Assembly: GCA_001899765.1 (NCBI GenBank)
Contig: MKWM01000011.1
Coordinates: forward strand, 35,422 to 99,421
Direction of reading: 5' to 3'
Length of the DNA stretch: 64,000 nt
Origin: Thiobacillus sp. 63-78
GTDB taxonomy: Bacteria; Pseudomonadota; Gammaproteobacteria; Burkholderiales; Thiobacillaceae
Shown: positions 40,505-49,124 of the stretch, one piece after another
How the letters are laid out: each line of letters begins with the position of its first letter
Numbering within the stretch: the stretch's first letter is position 1
The notes under the pieces: model-generated
Told to the model about the DNA's origin: nothing
Database searches by the model: none
What the model saw: only the letters and a program-made list of their open reading frames with translations
Translations under genes and position numbers: made by a program

Positions 40505-41767
40505 ATGTCACGCAACAGCAAGCAGTGGACACAGAAACCCAATCTTCCGTCGACCCATTACGCGGATCCGAAGATTTACTCCGACCCGGCCATCTTTGAG
40601 GAGGAAAAAGAAAAGATTTTCAAGAAGGTCTGGATGCTTGCCGCCCACGAAAGCGAGGTGGCGAACCCCCATGATTTTCGTACCTATGAACACCCAGGCG
40701 GTACCCGGCTTGTGATCATGCGCGGGGAGGATATGAAGATCCGCACCTTCTACAATATCTGTCCTCACCGTGGCAACCTCCTGGTGTATGAGCCCTCCGG
40801 CAACGCCAAGAAGCTGGTGTGCATTTTCCACCAGTGGGCCTTCGATGCAAAAGGCGATTGCGTGGATATTCCTCGCGGGAAAGCCGGCTACCAGGATCGC
40901 ATCTGCGAAAGCGATGTGGGCCTCAGGGAAGTGAAAACGGAAGTGGGTTACGGCGGTTTCGTGTGGGTCAACCTCGACGACTCCTGCGCCCCGCTTTCAG
41001 CGCATATCGGTTCAGCCCTGGATTACATGATGCCGGAGCTGGAGACCGAACCTCTGGAGGTGTTGTGGTATTACCAGGCCACGCTGCGTACGAACTTCAA
41101 GCTGATCCACGACACCAATCAGGAGTTCTACCACGACTACCTGCACTACCATAATCGCATTACAGGCATGCTGGATCCGAAGTCCGGATATTTCCAGCGC
41201 AGGTACACGGCCTTCCCCAACGGCCATGCTTCGGTGGGCTCGATGAATGTCTCGTACGATGCCTACACGGGTAGCGGCCACTCGGCGCTTGGCTGGCCGA
41301 AGCTGCCTCCAAATGGCTGGAAGCTGGTCGACCTTTTCCCCTGCATCACCTACAACCTGCGTACTTCCGTGTTGCGGATCGATTCCTATATTCCGCTCGG
41401 CCCGGATCGCGTCCTGCTCGAGTTCCGGATACTGGGTCTCAAGAGCGACACCCCCGAAGTACGCAAGCAGCGAGAGAAGGATGCCGCCACGATCTGGAGC
41501 CCATTCGGCCGCAACCTGCACGAGGACCTGCTGGCTTCTTCCGGACAGGGCATGGCCATGGCCAGGGGCAGCGATCCCATGTATGTGCTGCATGCGCGCG
41601 AGGAAGACAATTTGATCCACGACGAAGTGGGGATGCGCCACTATCTGGAGGAGTGGAGCGCGTGGATGGGCCGCAGTTCCTCTGATTCAACGCGCAAAAT
41701 AGCTGATTCGAAGCCGCAGGCCACCGCTCCCGCGCACCAGGAGCAAGACGTTGCGCAGCCAGCCTGA
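40505..41767 (+). CDS. Rieske non-haem iron oxygenase, large (alpha) subunit
   Basis: 420 aa. Rieske [2Fe-2S] motif CPHRG...CIFHQW, 17 residues between the pairs (the common ring-hydroxylating type). The catalytic-iron region reads DTNQEFYHDYLHYHNR, giving the two His and the bridging Asp. It starts at 40505 with GGAGG 8 nt upstream. The partner small subunit is the next gene. Overall form resembles the two-subunit aromatic or sulfonate oxygenases, for example MsmA-like proteins, but MsmA has a longer 26-residue Rieske spacer. Substrate unknown. No reductase or ferredoxin gene is adjacent. Confidence 0.92.
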   Translation: MSRNSKQWTQKPNLPSTHYADPKIYSDPAIFEEEKEKIFKKVWMLAAHESEVANPHDFRTYEHPGGTRLVIMRGEDMKIRTFYNICPHRGNLLVYEPSGNAKKLVCIFHQWAFDAKGDCVDIPRGKAGYQDRICESDVGLREVKTEVGYGGFVWVNLDDSCAPLSAHIGSALDYMMPELETEPLEVLWYYQATLRTNFKLIHDTNQEFYHDYLHYHNRITGMLDPKSGYFQRRYTAFPNGHASVGSMNVSYDAYTGSGHSALGWPKLPPNGWKLVDLFPCITYNLRTSVLRIDSYIPLGPDRVLLEFRILGLKSDTPEVRKQREKDAATIWSPFGRNLHEDLLASSGQGMAMARGSDPMYVLHAREEDNLIHDEVGMRHYLEEWSAWMGRSSSDSTRKIADSKPQATAPAHQEQDVAQPA

Positions 41768-41770
41768 CGT

Positions 41771-41803
41771 TCCGCCGCTGAACGATGCACGTTCAGCGGC
41801 GGA
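41771..41803 (+). terminator. Strong intercistronic hairpin between oxygenase alpha and beta
   Basis: A perfect 14-bp stem (41771-41784 / 41790-41803) with a 5-nt loop, ATGCA. It starts 4 bp after the alpha stop and has no T-run. More likely an mRNA-stabilising or attenuating hairpin than a full terminator. Confidence 0.65.
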
Positions 41804-41850
41804 GCAGTCGCTACACATTGATCTTCAAACGATATTTCAAGGAGCAATTC

Positions 41851-42315
41851 ATGAACACTGACAGAACGACTGTTGAAGAGCTGGTTTATCAGACTTGCAC
41901 GGCACTGGACCGGAACGATTATTCGGAGTTTCTGGGGCTGTGCGATCAGCAATTCGAGTACAAGGTCACCGCGTTCAGCCCGGAAATCAGGAAGGACATG
42001 ACGTGGCTGGACCATAACCGGGCCGAGATGGAGGAACTTTTCCACACTTTACCCAAGCACAACAGCGACCACGCGCCGCTTACGCGCAATGCGGTCGTCT
42101 ATAAGGTCAGCTACGACAATGACAAGAAGCAGGCAAACGTCGTGACGGCCCTGCAGATCTTCAGAACCAATCTGGACGGGGGTGCGACCCAGGTGTTCGC
42201 AGTCGGAAAGTATTACGACACGGTCTCTCTCGATCAAGACAAACCCATCCTGGTGAAGCGGCACGTCAAGCTCGATACGCGCGACCTGGGCTGGGGCAAT
42301 CACATCCCGATCTGA
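41851..42315 (+). CDS. Rieske oxygenase small (beta) subunit
   Basis: 154 aa, SnoaL/NTF2-like fold. VEELVYQTCTALDRNDYSEF and LCDQQFEYKVTAF are typical of ring-hydroxylating oxygenase beta subunits. The RBS AAGGAGCAATTC precedes the ATG at 41851. Structural role in the alpha3beta3 hexamer. Pairs with the large subunit just upstream; a long hairpin separates them, and another follows this gene. Confidence 0.9.
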   Translation: MNTDRTTVEELVYQTCTALDRNDYSEFLGLCDQQFEYKVTAFSPEIRKDMTWLDHNRAEMEELFHTLPKHNSDHAPLTRNAVVYKVSYDNDKKQANVVTALQIFRTNLDGGATQVFAVGKYYDTVSLDQDKPILVKRHVKLDTRDLGWGNHIPI

Positions 42316-42334
42316 TTGTCTGTCGTGTGTCTGA

Positions 42335-42371
42335 CCAGGCCGCCATGTGTGCTCCGCACGTGGCGGCCTGG
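42335..42371. terminator. Hairpin between converging genes
   Basis: A 15-bp stem (42335-42349 / 42357-42371) with one G-T wobble and loop TGCTCCG. Lies 20 bp after the beta-subunit stop and 30 bp before the end of the opposing gene. No T-run, so it could block RNA decay or terminate both strands weakly. Confidence 0.6.
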
Positions 42372-42400
42372 CGCATGGTTCCTCAGGTCTCAAGCTGATT

Positions 42401-43933
42401 TCATGGGTCGATGCTGACGCGCTCAGCCTGCTCGCTGGCGTCGAGCGCTTCCCCGGTATCGAGCTGATGCTGCAGCACGGCCAGATTGGCCTCCGAGGCA
42501 TCGCCGCCTGCCTGTGCGCGCTGGACGATGCGGTCGCGCAGGGTGGCCACCGGTACCTGAAAGTCGAGAATATGGAAAGGCACGCCGCGCGCCGCGGCCG
42601 TCTCGCGCAGCAGATCGCGCTGCCAGCGGGCGATAAACGCAGCGTCGACGATGACGGGCCAACCGGCATCCAGCATGGCGCCCGACAATCGGGCCAGATG
42701 CGAATAGGTGCGCCGCGTGGCGTCGGCGGCATACAGCTGCTGGCCGATCTCCGATCCGCTGCGGGCCAGGGCGTCGAGGCCTGCCAGGCGTTTGCGTTCG
42801 ACATCGGAGCGCAGGCGGATGGCGCCCGGCGCCTGCATCCGCTTGTGCGTGACGGTGGTCTTGCCCGAGCCCGAGAGGCCGTGCGTGATGTCGAGCCGGA
42901 GGGGCGGGAGGCGCGTCAGCGTCGTGGCCAGATGCAACAGCGTACGCACGTCGGCGAGCGCGGCGTCGTGCTCGGGGCCGGCGGTCTGGGCGGTGCGGAT
43001 GGCGGCAATCTTGGTGCGCACGAGCGCGCGGTACACCGCGTAATAGCGCAGCAGGGCGACCCCGGCATAGTCGCCGGTCTGTTCCAGCCAGGCGTTGATG
43101 AACAGCCATGCCCACTCGGCGTGGCCGCGCTGCAGCAGATCCATGTAGCAGAAGGCGATCTCGGACTGGATATCGATCCAGCGCAGTTCGGGATTGAATT
43201 CGATGCAGTCGAACACCAGCAGCCGGTCATCGACCCACGCAAGATTTCCCAGATGGAGGTCGCCATGGCATTCGCGCACGAATCCATCGCGTTTGCGCGC
43301 GGCCATGAGCGGAGCGAGGCGGGCGTGCTCGGCTGCACAATAGCGCTGCAGGCTGTCGAGTTGTGCGCGGTCGGATGGGGCGTGGAGATGCGGCGCGATC
43401 TGCGCAAAATTCTGCGCCACCGGGTGCCAGATGGCATCCGGATGTCCCCAAGGACTTTCTTCTCCGGCACGTGCGCAGCCTTCGAGATGGAAACGGGCGA
43501 GCGTGGCGGCAATGGCTTCGACGTGCCGTCCGCTCATTCCGCCCGAGGCGTCGAGCCGGTCGAGCGTGGCGTCAGGCGGGAACTGACACATCTTCACGGC
43601 ATATTCGAATGCGCTGCCGACGCCGTTGACGTGCGGCGCGGCAGGCGTGCCAGTGATCGGAACGACGTCGAGATAGAGCTCCGGTGCCAGCCGGCGGTTG
43701 AGCCGCACTTCGTCACGGCAGGCGTGGAGCCGTTTGTCGAGGCTGCTGAAATCGAGAAAGCCGAGATCCAGCGGCTTCTTGATCTTGTAGGCGAATTCTC
43801 CGGTGAGCAGGACGTAGGAAATATGCGTTTCAATCGCCTGCACCTGCCCGACCGCATGATCGTAGCAGGATGGATCGCGCAGCCTGCGGGCCAGGCTCGC
43901 CGTATTCCGCACCGGCGCGCGATCCGGGTTCAT
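42401..43933 (-). CDS. Aminoglycoside phosphotransferase-like domain fused to AAA-type kinase
   Basis: 510 aa. The N-terminal two thirds resemble the APH/choline-kinase fold: VLLTGEFAYKIKKPLDLGFL, then the catalytic ECHGDLHLGNLAW and FDCIEFN. The C-terminal third has a Walker A, GLSGSGKTTVTH, and a P-loop kinase body. Proteins of this two-domain form are widespread but uncharacterised; a resistance role should not be assumed. A GTG at 43966 overlaps the hpf stop by 4 nt and is an alternative start. Confidence 0.85.
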   Translation of the reverse strand: MNPDRAPVRNTASLARRLRDPSCYDHAVGQVQAIETHISYVLLTGEFAYKIKKPLDLGFLDFSSLDKRLHACRDEVRLNRRLAPELYLDVVPITGTPAAPHVNGVGSAFEYAVKMCQFPPDATLDRLDASGGMSGRHVEAIAATLARFHLEGCARAGEESPWGHPDAIWHPVAQNFAQIAPHLHAPSDRAQLDSLQRYCAAEHARLAPLMAARKRDGFVRECHGDLHLGNLAWVDDRLLVFDCIEFNPELRWIDIQSEIAFCYMDLLQRGHAEWAWLFINAWLEQTGDYAGVALLRYYAVYRALVRTKIAAIRTAQTAGPEHDAALADVRTLLHLATTLTRLPPLRLDITHGLSGSGKTTVTHKRMQAPGAIRLRSDVERKRLAGLDALARSGSEIGQQLYAADATRRTYSHLARLSGAMLDAGWPVIVDAAFIARWQRDLLRETAAARGVPFHILDFQVPVATLRDRIVQRAQAGGDASEANLAVLQHQLDTGEALDASEQAERVSIDP

Positions 43934-43962
43934 GTCTGCGCGCCCATCCGGTGCGGAAGGGT

Positions 43963-44268
43963 TCACAACTGTCGCGCGTAGTCTTCCAGCTGCCGTCTGG
44001 CGGCGTCGAAGGCATCGCGCAAGGCGACGTAGGCATCCTCGTTCTCCTGCTTGTCGACCACGATCTGCTTTCCGGGCACGCCAAGATCGATCCGGACGTT
44101 GAACAGCTTGCCCTGCTGTTGGTGTTTCGCGGGCTGGTCGACGACGACCCGGCAGCTGACGATGTCGGAAAAAGCCTGTTCGAGTTTCTGCGCCTTCTCG
44201 CGGATATGCGTGTCAAGCGCGTCGGAAGAGGGCATGTCGCGGAAGGTGATCTGTAGCGGGGTTTTCAT
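43963..44268 (-). CDS. hpf: Ribosome hibernation-promoting factor/YfiA family
   Basis: 101 aa, the short HPF type. LQITFRDMPSSDALDTHIREKA, VVVDQPAKHQQQGKLFNVRI and EDAYVALRDAFDAARRQL follow the family pattern. Binds the 30S subunit and stabilises inactive ribosomes in stationary phase. RBS GGAG precedes the ATG at 44268. It may be cotranscribed with the kinase fusion gene downstream. Confidence 0.92.
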   Translation of the reverse strand: MKTPLQITFRDMPSSDALDTHIREKAQKLEQAFSDIVSCRVVVDQPAKHQQQGKLFNVRIDLGVPGKQIVVDKQENEDAYVALRDAFDAARRQLEDYARQL

Positions 44269-44611
44269 GGTGACTCCGTTGGGGGATGGATGGATGACGG
44301 CAGGACAGCCCTGCCGCCGTTCGCATTTCAGGGTTGCTCCGGCTCTAAGGGTATCAATATCCCGTTTGAATAGCGACCACGAGCGGGCATGCCTCGGCGC
44401 GACGGCGTTTCAACACGAAACGCGGAATCTCTTGAACTTTGGATAGGCGGCTGTGTCACGAGTAGCATCGAGAATACGGGACAAGGCAGGCGAGCATCGG
44501 GCGCTGCCGACCCGATGCGGGGATGTCCGGAAAGAAGCCATGCGTTGAGGCAAGGCCATGTCACAATGGACGGAACCGGAGCGATTCCATGTGCCACCAC
44601 GAGGTGCGACA
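44269..44611. other. Divergent intergenic region between hpf and pgm
   Basis: 343 bp. Must contain promoters for both genes. I see no clear -35/-10 pair, no significant repeat and no coding frame. Confidence 0.4.
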
Positions 44612-46270
44612 ATGAAAACAAGCCCGCTTGCGGGGAAGCCGGCGCAAGCCGCCACGCTGGTCAATGTGCCGAGACTCGTCACGGCCTACTACGGCAACCA
44701 GCCCGATCCGTCGGTACCCGGACAACGCGTCGCATTTGGCACCTCGGGACACCGCGGCTCCGCGTTCGAAAACAGTTTCAACGAGTGGCATGTGCTGGCC
44801 ATCAGTCAGGCCATCTGCGAGTATCGCCGCCAGCGGCACATCGATGGCCCGCTGTTTCTGGGCATCGACACGCACGCCTTGTCGGAACCGGCCTATGCCA
44901 GCGCACTCGAAGTGCTGGCGGCCAATGGGGTGGACGTCATGCTCGCGGAGCATGACGAGTACACGCCGACGCCGGTGATTTCCCACGCGATCCTCACGTA
45001 CAACCGCGGCCGCGATACCGGCCTGGCGGACGGAATCGTCATCACCCCTTCGCATAATCCGCCCGACAGCGGCGGTTTCAAATACAACCCGCCCAATGGC
45101 GGGCCGGCGGACAAGGACGTCACGGACTGGATCGAAGCCCGGGCCAATGCAATTCTGGAAAATGGACTCAAGGGGGTGAAGCGGATTCCACTCGAACAGG
45201 CACGACGCGCAGCGACCACGCATCGGCACGATTTCATCAACGCTTACGTGAGCGACCTCGACAGCGTGCTCGACATGGACGCGATCCGCGGAGCGGGCAT
45301 CAACATGGGCGTGGATCCGCTCGGCGGCGCCGGCGTGCATTACTGGGGCGCGATCGCCGAGCGCTACGGGCTGAATCTCACGATCGTGAACGAAGTCGTC
45401 GATCCGGCCTTTCGCTTCATGACGCTCGACTGGGATGGCCGCGTGCGGATGGATCCGTCCTCGCCCTATGCCATGCAAGGCCTGATCGGCCTCAAGGATC
45501 GTTTCGACATCGCCTTCGCCTGCGACACCGATCATGACCGGCACGGCATCGTTACCCGAACCGCAGGTTTGCTGCAGCCCAATCATTATCTTTCGGTGGC
45601 CATTCATTACCTGTTCCAGCATCGGCCGAACTGGAGCAAACAGGCGGCAGTGGGCAAGACGGTGGTCAGCAGCCAGATGATCGACCGCGTCGCCGCGAAG
45701 CTCGGATGCAGACTGTACGAAGTACCGGTCGGATTCAAATGGTTTGTGGAAGGCTTGTACGAGGGCTCGCTGGGATTCGGCGGCGAAGAGAGCGCGGGGG
45801 CTTCGTTCGTCCGGCGGGACGGCAGCGTCTGGACGACCGACAAGGACGGCATGGTCCCGGCCTTGCTGTCGGCGGAGATCGCCGCGCGCATGGGGCGTGA
45901 CCCCGGCGAACTCTACCGCGAACTGACGCGCGAAGCGGGCAATCCGGTCTACGATCGTGTCGAGGCGCCAGCGACAGCGGAACAGAAGCAGCAGCTGGCC
46001 CGGCTTTCGCCGCAGCAGGTTCGGTCTGCCGAACTGGCCGGCGAGCCGATCCAGACCATCCTCACCCGGGCGCCGGGAAACGATGCGCCGATTGGCGGCC
46101 TCAAGGTGATTGCCGCGAGTGGCTGGTTCGCGGCACGCCCATCCGGCACCGAAAACCTCTACAAAATCTATGCTGAGAGCTTTCGTGACGAAAATCATCT
46201 GCATCGCATCCAGGCCGAAGCGCAGGCCATCGTCAGCGATGCGCTGACAGCGTCTTCGCAACAGGCGTGA
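44612..46270 (+). CDS. pgm: Phosphoglucomutase (alpha-D-glucose phosphate-specific)
   Basis: 552 aa (E. coli 546). Interconverts glucose-1-P and glucose-6-P. N-terminal [15 protein letters not shown], active serine in [13 protein letters not shown], magnesium loop DTDHDRHG, sugar-binding [12 protein letters not shown] and phosphate-binding [16 protein letters not shown]. The ATG at 44612 has GAGGTG 5 nt before; a longer ATG at 44558 lacks one. It heads the glycogen/acetate gene group, separated from it by the RND operon. Confidence 0.96.
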   Translation: MKTSPLAGKPAQAATLVNVPRLVTAYYGNQPDPSVPGQRVAFGTSGHRGSAFENSFNEWHVLAISQAICEYRRQRHIDGPLFLGIDTHALSEPAYASALEVLAANGVDVMLAEHDEYTPTPVISHAILTYNRGRDTGLADGIVITPSHNPPDSGGFKYNPPNGGPADKDVTDWIEARANAILENGLKGVKRIPLEQARRAATTHRHDFINAYVSDLDSVLDMDAIRGAGINMGVDPLGGAGVHYWGAIAERYGLNLTIVNEVVDPAFRFMTLDWDGRVRMDPSSPYAMQGLIGLKDRFDIAFACDTDHDRHGIVTRTAGLLQPNHYLSVAIHYLFQHRPNWSKQAAVGKTVVSSQMIDRVAAKLGCRLYEVPVGFKWFVEGLYEGSLGFGGEESAGASFVRRDGSVWTTDKDGMVPALLSAEIAARMGRDPGELYRELTREAGNPVYDRVEAPATAEQKQQLARLSPQQVRSAELAGEPIQTILTRAPGNDAPIGGLKVIAASGWFAARPSGTENLYKIYAESFRDENHLHRIQAEAQAIVSDALTASSQQA

Positions 46271-46383
46271 CACAGCTTGGACATATACTGAACAAGCCCC
46301 GGAAACGATGGATCATTCACCCGCCGGACGAACATCTGACTGGCGGATGACGATGAATCCCGGCGCTCCGACGGGTCAACCCA

Positions 46384-47907
46384 ATGAACCGGATACGATC
46401 GATGCGGTATTTCAGCTTGCCCCTACACAGATATGCCCTGGGTCTGCTCGGCATCATGGTGCTGGCGGGCTGCACGACGGTCGGTCCCGATTTCAAGACG
46501 CCGGACGCGCCCGCGGTCGAGCGCTACCTGCAGGGCGAGCGGCCCGCCCGCACGGCCTCGGCCGATGTCGGACAGGGGCGCGCACAAAGCCTGGAAGCCG
46601 GCCAGGCCGTCGCGTCCGAGTGGTGGACGGCATTCGGCTCGCCCCGGCTCGACGCGTTGGTGAAGCGGGCATTGCACGAGAGCTTCACGCTGGCCGCGGC
46701 AGAGGCCACGCTGCGCCAGGCACAGCAACTCCATGCGGCGCAGGCGGGTTCGACCCTGTATCCGACCGTTAACGCCAGGCTGGGCGCCAGCCGCAACCAG
46801 GTCAATGCGGCCGGCCGTGGCGAACACGGAAATCAGCAGACGCTGTACAACCTGTACAACGCCGGGGTCGTCGTCAACTACAATTTGGACCTCTTCGGGG
46901 GCAACCGCCGCGCCCTCGAAGCACTGGCCGCGCAGGCCGATTATCAGGCCTACCAGCTGGCCGGCGCGCGTCTGGCTCTTGCCGGCAATGTCGTGACCAC
47001 CGCGTTCGGGCAAGCCCAGCTGGGTGAGCAGATCGCGGCCACTGAAGCCATCCTGCTGGCCCAGCAAGACCAGCTCGACATTGCACGCAAGCGCTTTGAG
47101 CTGGGGGCCACGGCCCGGGCGGATGTGCTGGCCCTGCAAACCCAGGCGGAGCAGACGCGTGCCAGCCTGCCCCCCCTGCGCAACAAGCTGGAACAGGCCG
47201 ATCATCTGCTGGCGGTGCTGACCGCGCAGGCGCCCGGCGAGGCCGATATCCCGCGCTTCACGCTGGCCGATTTCACCCTGCCTGAACATCTCCCCCTGGT
47301 GGTGCCGTCCGATCTGGTGCGCCAGCGACCCGACATCCAGGCGTCCACCGCCTTGCTGCATGCGGCCACGGCACAGTACGGCGTGGCCATTGCCAGTCTC
47401 TATCCGCAGATCGACCTGAGCGCCAGTCTGGGCACCCAGGCCCTGACCACCGGTGCGCTGTTCGGACCCGGATCGGTGATCTGGGCCCTGGCCGGGCAAC
47501 TCGCCCAGCCGCTGTTCAACGCCGGTCTGAAAGCCGGGGCGAATGCGGCCGAAGCCAGCCTGCAGGCGGCTGGCGCCAATTACCGGCAGACCGTGCTGGA
47601 AGCGCTGCGCAGCGTGGCCGATACGCTGCGTCAACTGGACAACGATGCCCAGGCCCTGCAGGCCCAGGCCACCGCGGAGGCCTCGGCACGGGCATCGCTC
47701 GAACTGGTGCAGCAGCAGCACCAGCTGGGCGCGGCGAGCTACCTGCAGCTGCTCACGGCCCAGCAGCAGGCGCAACAAACCCGTATCGACCTGGTTGCGA
47801 CCCGCGCCGCCCGCCTGGCCGACAGTGCGGCGCTGTACCAGGCCATGGGCGGCGGCGTACTGGATGCGCCCGCTACGCCGGCCGCGGCGCCGGCCGCGAT
47901 CCGGTGA
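46384..47907 (+). CDS. RND efflux outer-membrane lipoprotein, OprM/NodT family
   Basis: About 507 aa. The signal ends in MVLAGC (lipobox), then TTVGPDFKTP, which is typical. Two OEP repeats rich in Gln and Ala helices, with GNVVTTAFGQAQLGEQ and ALEALRSVADTLRQLDNDAQ. A trimeric exit duct. Two in-frame ATGs, 46384 and 46402, both possible. First of the efflux operon, 58 bp upstream of the adaptor. Confidence 0.94.
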   Translation: MNRIRSMRYFSLPLHRYALGLLGIMVLAGCTTVGPDFKTPDAPAVERYLQGERPARTASADVGQGRAQSLEAGQAVASEWWTAFGSPRLDALVKRALHESFTLAAAEATLRQAQQLHAAQAGSTLYPTVNARLGASRNQVNAAGRGEHGNQQTLYNLYNAGVVVNYNLDLFGGNRRALEALAAQADYQAYQLAGARLALAGNVVTTAFGQAQLGEQIAATEAILLAQQDQLDIARKRFELGATARADVLALQTQAEQTRASLPPLRNKLEQADHLLAVLTAQAPGEADIPRFTLADFTLPEHLPLVVPSDLVRQRPDIQASTALLHAATAQYGVAIASLYPQIDLSASLGTQALTTGALFGPGSVIWALAGQLAQPLFNAGLKAGANAAEASLQAAGANYRQTVLEALRSVADTLRQLDNDAQALQAQATAEASARASLELVQQQHQLGAASYLQLLTAQQQAQQTRIDLVATRAARLADSAALYQAMGGGVLDAPATPAAAPAAIR

Positions 47908-47964
47908 CGGAGGAGCCCCCTGTTCGATGCATCCAGACAACAAAATGGACAAATGGAGTAAGCG

Positions 47965-49113
47965 ATGACCCGAGGCACAACCCTACGCATGATCATCATG
48001 CTCATCATCGCCGGTGTGCTCGTGGGCGGTCTGGTGGCATTCCAGGATTTCAAGACCAGCATGATCGAAAAAGGAATCAAGGGCACGTCCAACCCGCCGC
48101 AGGCAGTGTCGACGGTCGTCGCGCAGGAAAGCGTCTGGCAGCCGACGGTGGAAGCGCTGGGCAGTTTCAGCGCGAGCAAGCAAGCGTCGCTGAGCGCCGA
48201 AGTCAGCGGGCTGGTGACGTCGATTCAATTCGACTCCGGGCAGAAAGTGCGTCTTGGCCAGACGCTGGTCGAACTCAATCCCGCCCCGCTGAAAGCGCAA
48301 TTGGCCCAGACGGAAGCCCAGGCCGCGCTGGCCGAGCTCAATCTCAAGCGCGACGAGGCACAGCTCAGGATTCAGGCGATCAGCCAGGCCGCGGTGGACA
48401 CCGACCGCGCCACGCTGAAGAGCACGCTGGCCCAGGTGGCGGCACAAAAGGCATTGATTGCGCAGAAGACGATCAGTGCGCCGTTTCCCGGCCAGCTTGG
48501 CATCCGCCAGGTGAATCTGGGCCAGTATCTGGCACCCGGCACCGCCGTGGTCACGCTGCAGATGCTCGACCCGATGGACATCGATTTCACCGTGCCGCAG
48601 AGCCAGATCGGTTTGATCCAGGTGGGCATGTCGGCGCAGGTCGAAACCAGCGCCGTGCCCGACCATGCCTTCAGTGGCAGGGTGACCGCCATCGAGCCGC
48701 AGATCGACCCCGCCACGCGCAATCTCAAGGTGCGCGCCCGTCTGGCCAACCCCGACGGCATCCTGTTGCCGGGCATGTTCGCTACGGTTCGCCTCAGCCG
48801 GGGGCAGCCTGCGTCCTACGTCACGCTGCCGAATGCCGCGGTGACCTACAACCCCTATGGCGCCACGGTGTTCATCGTGACGGGCGGGGGGAAGGGTAGC
48901 GGGGCGGAGGGCAGGTCCGGGCTGACGGTGCAGCAGCGCTTCATCACGACCGGGCTGACACGCGGCGATCAGGTCGCGGTCCTCAAGGGCGTGAAAGCGG
49001 GCGAAACCGTGGTGACCGCCGGCCAGCTCAAGCTGCGCAACGGCTCTCCCATCACGGTGAATAACAGCATCCAGCCTTCCGACAGTCCCGATCCGGACGT
49101 GCCCACTCCCTGA
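47965..49113 (+). CDS. RND efflux periplasmic adaptor (MFP family)
   Basis: 382 aa. One N-terminal membrane anchor (IIMLIIAGVLVGGLVAF), then a lipoyl/hairpin core: SLSAEVSGLVTSIQFDSGQK, coiled-coil ~105-150, ISAPFPGQLGIRQVNLGQYL, and a C-terminal barrel (VTAIEPQIDPATRNLKVRA). Bridges pump and outer-membrane duct. GGAG sits 7 nt before the ATG. No local regulator gene. Confidence 0.94.
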   Translation: MTRGTTLRMIIMLIIAGVLVGGLVAFQDFKTSMIEKGIKGTSNPPQAVSTVVAQESVWQPTVEALGSFSASKQASLSAEVSGLVTSIQFDSGQKVRLGQTLVELNPAPLKAQLAQTEAQAALAELNLKRDEAQLRIQAISQAAVDTDRATLKSTLAQVAAQKALIAQKTISAPFPGQLGIRQVNLGQYLAPGTAVVTLQMLDPMDIDFTVPQSQIGLIQVGMSAQVETSAVPDHAFSGRVTAIEPQIDPATRNLKVRARLANPDGILLPGMFATVRLSRGQPASYVTLPNAAVTYNPYGATVFIVTGGGKGSGAEGRSGLTVQQRFITTGLTRGDQVAVLKGVKAGETVVTAGQLKLRNGSPITVNNSIQPSDSPDPDVPTP

Positions 49114-49124
49114 AGGCCGCAGCG

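Noticed and set aside
40505..42315. Naming the Rieske genes msmAB (methanesulfonate monooxygenase)
   Set aside because: MsmA is described with a 26-residue spacer in its Rieske motif; here it is 17. No msmCD-like ferredoxin or reductase is adjacent.
42347..43981. 544-codon frame on the plus strand
   Set aside because: Antisense to the kinase fusion gene, with no recognisable domain.
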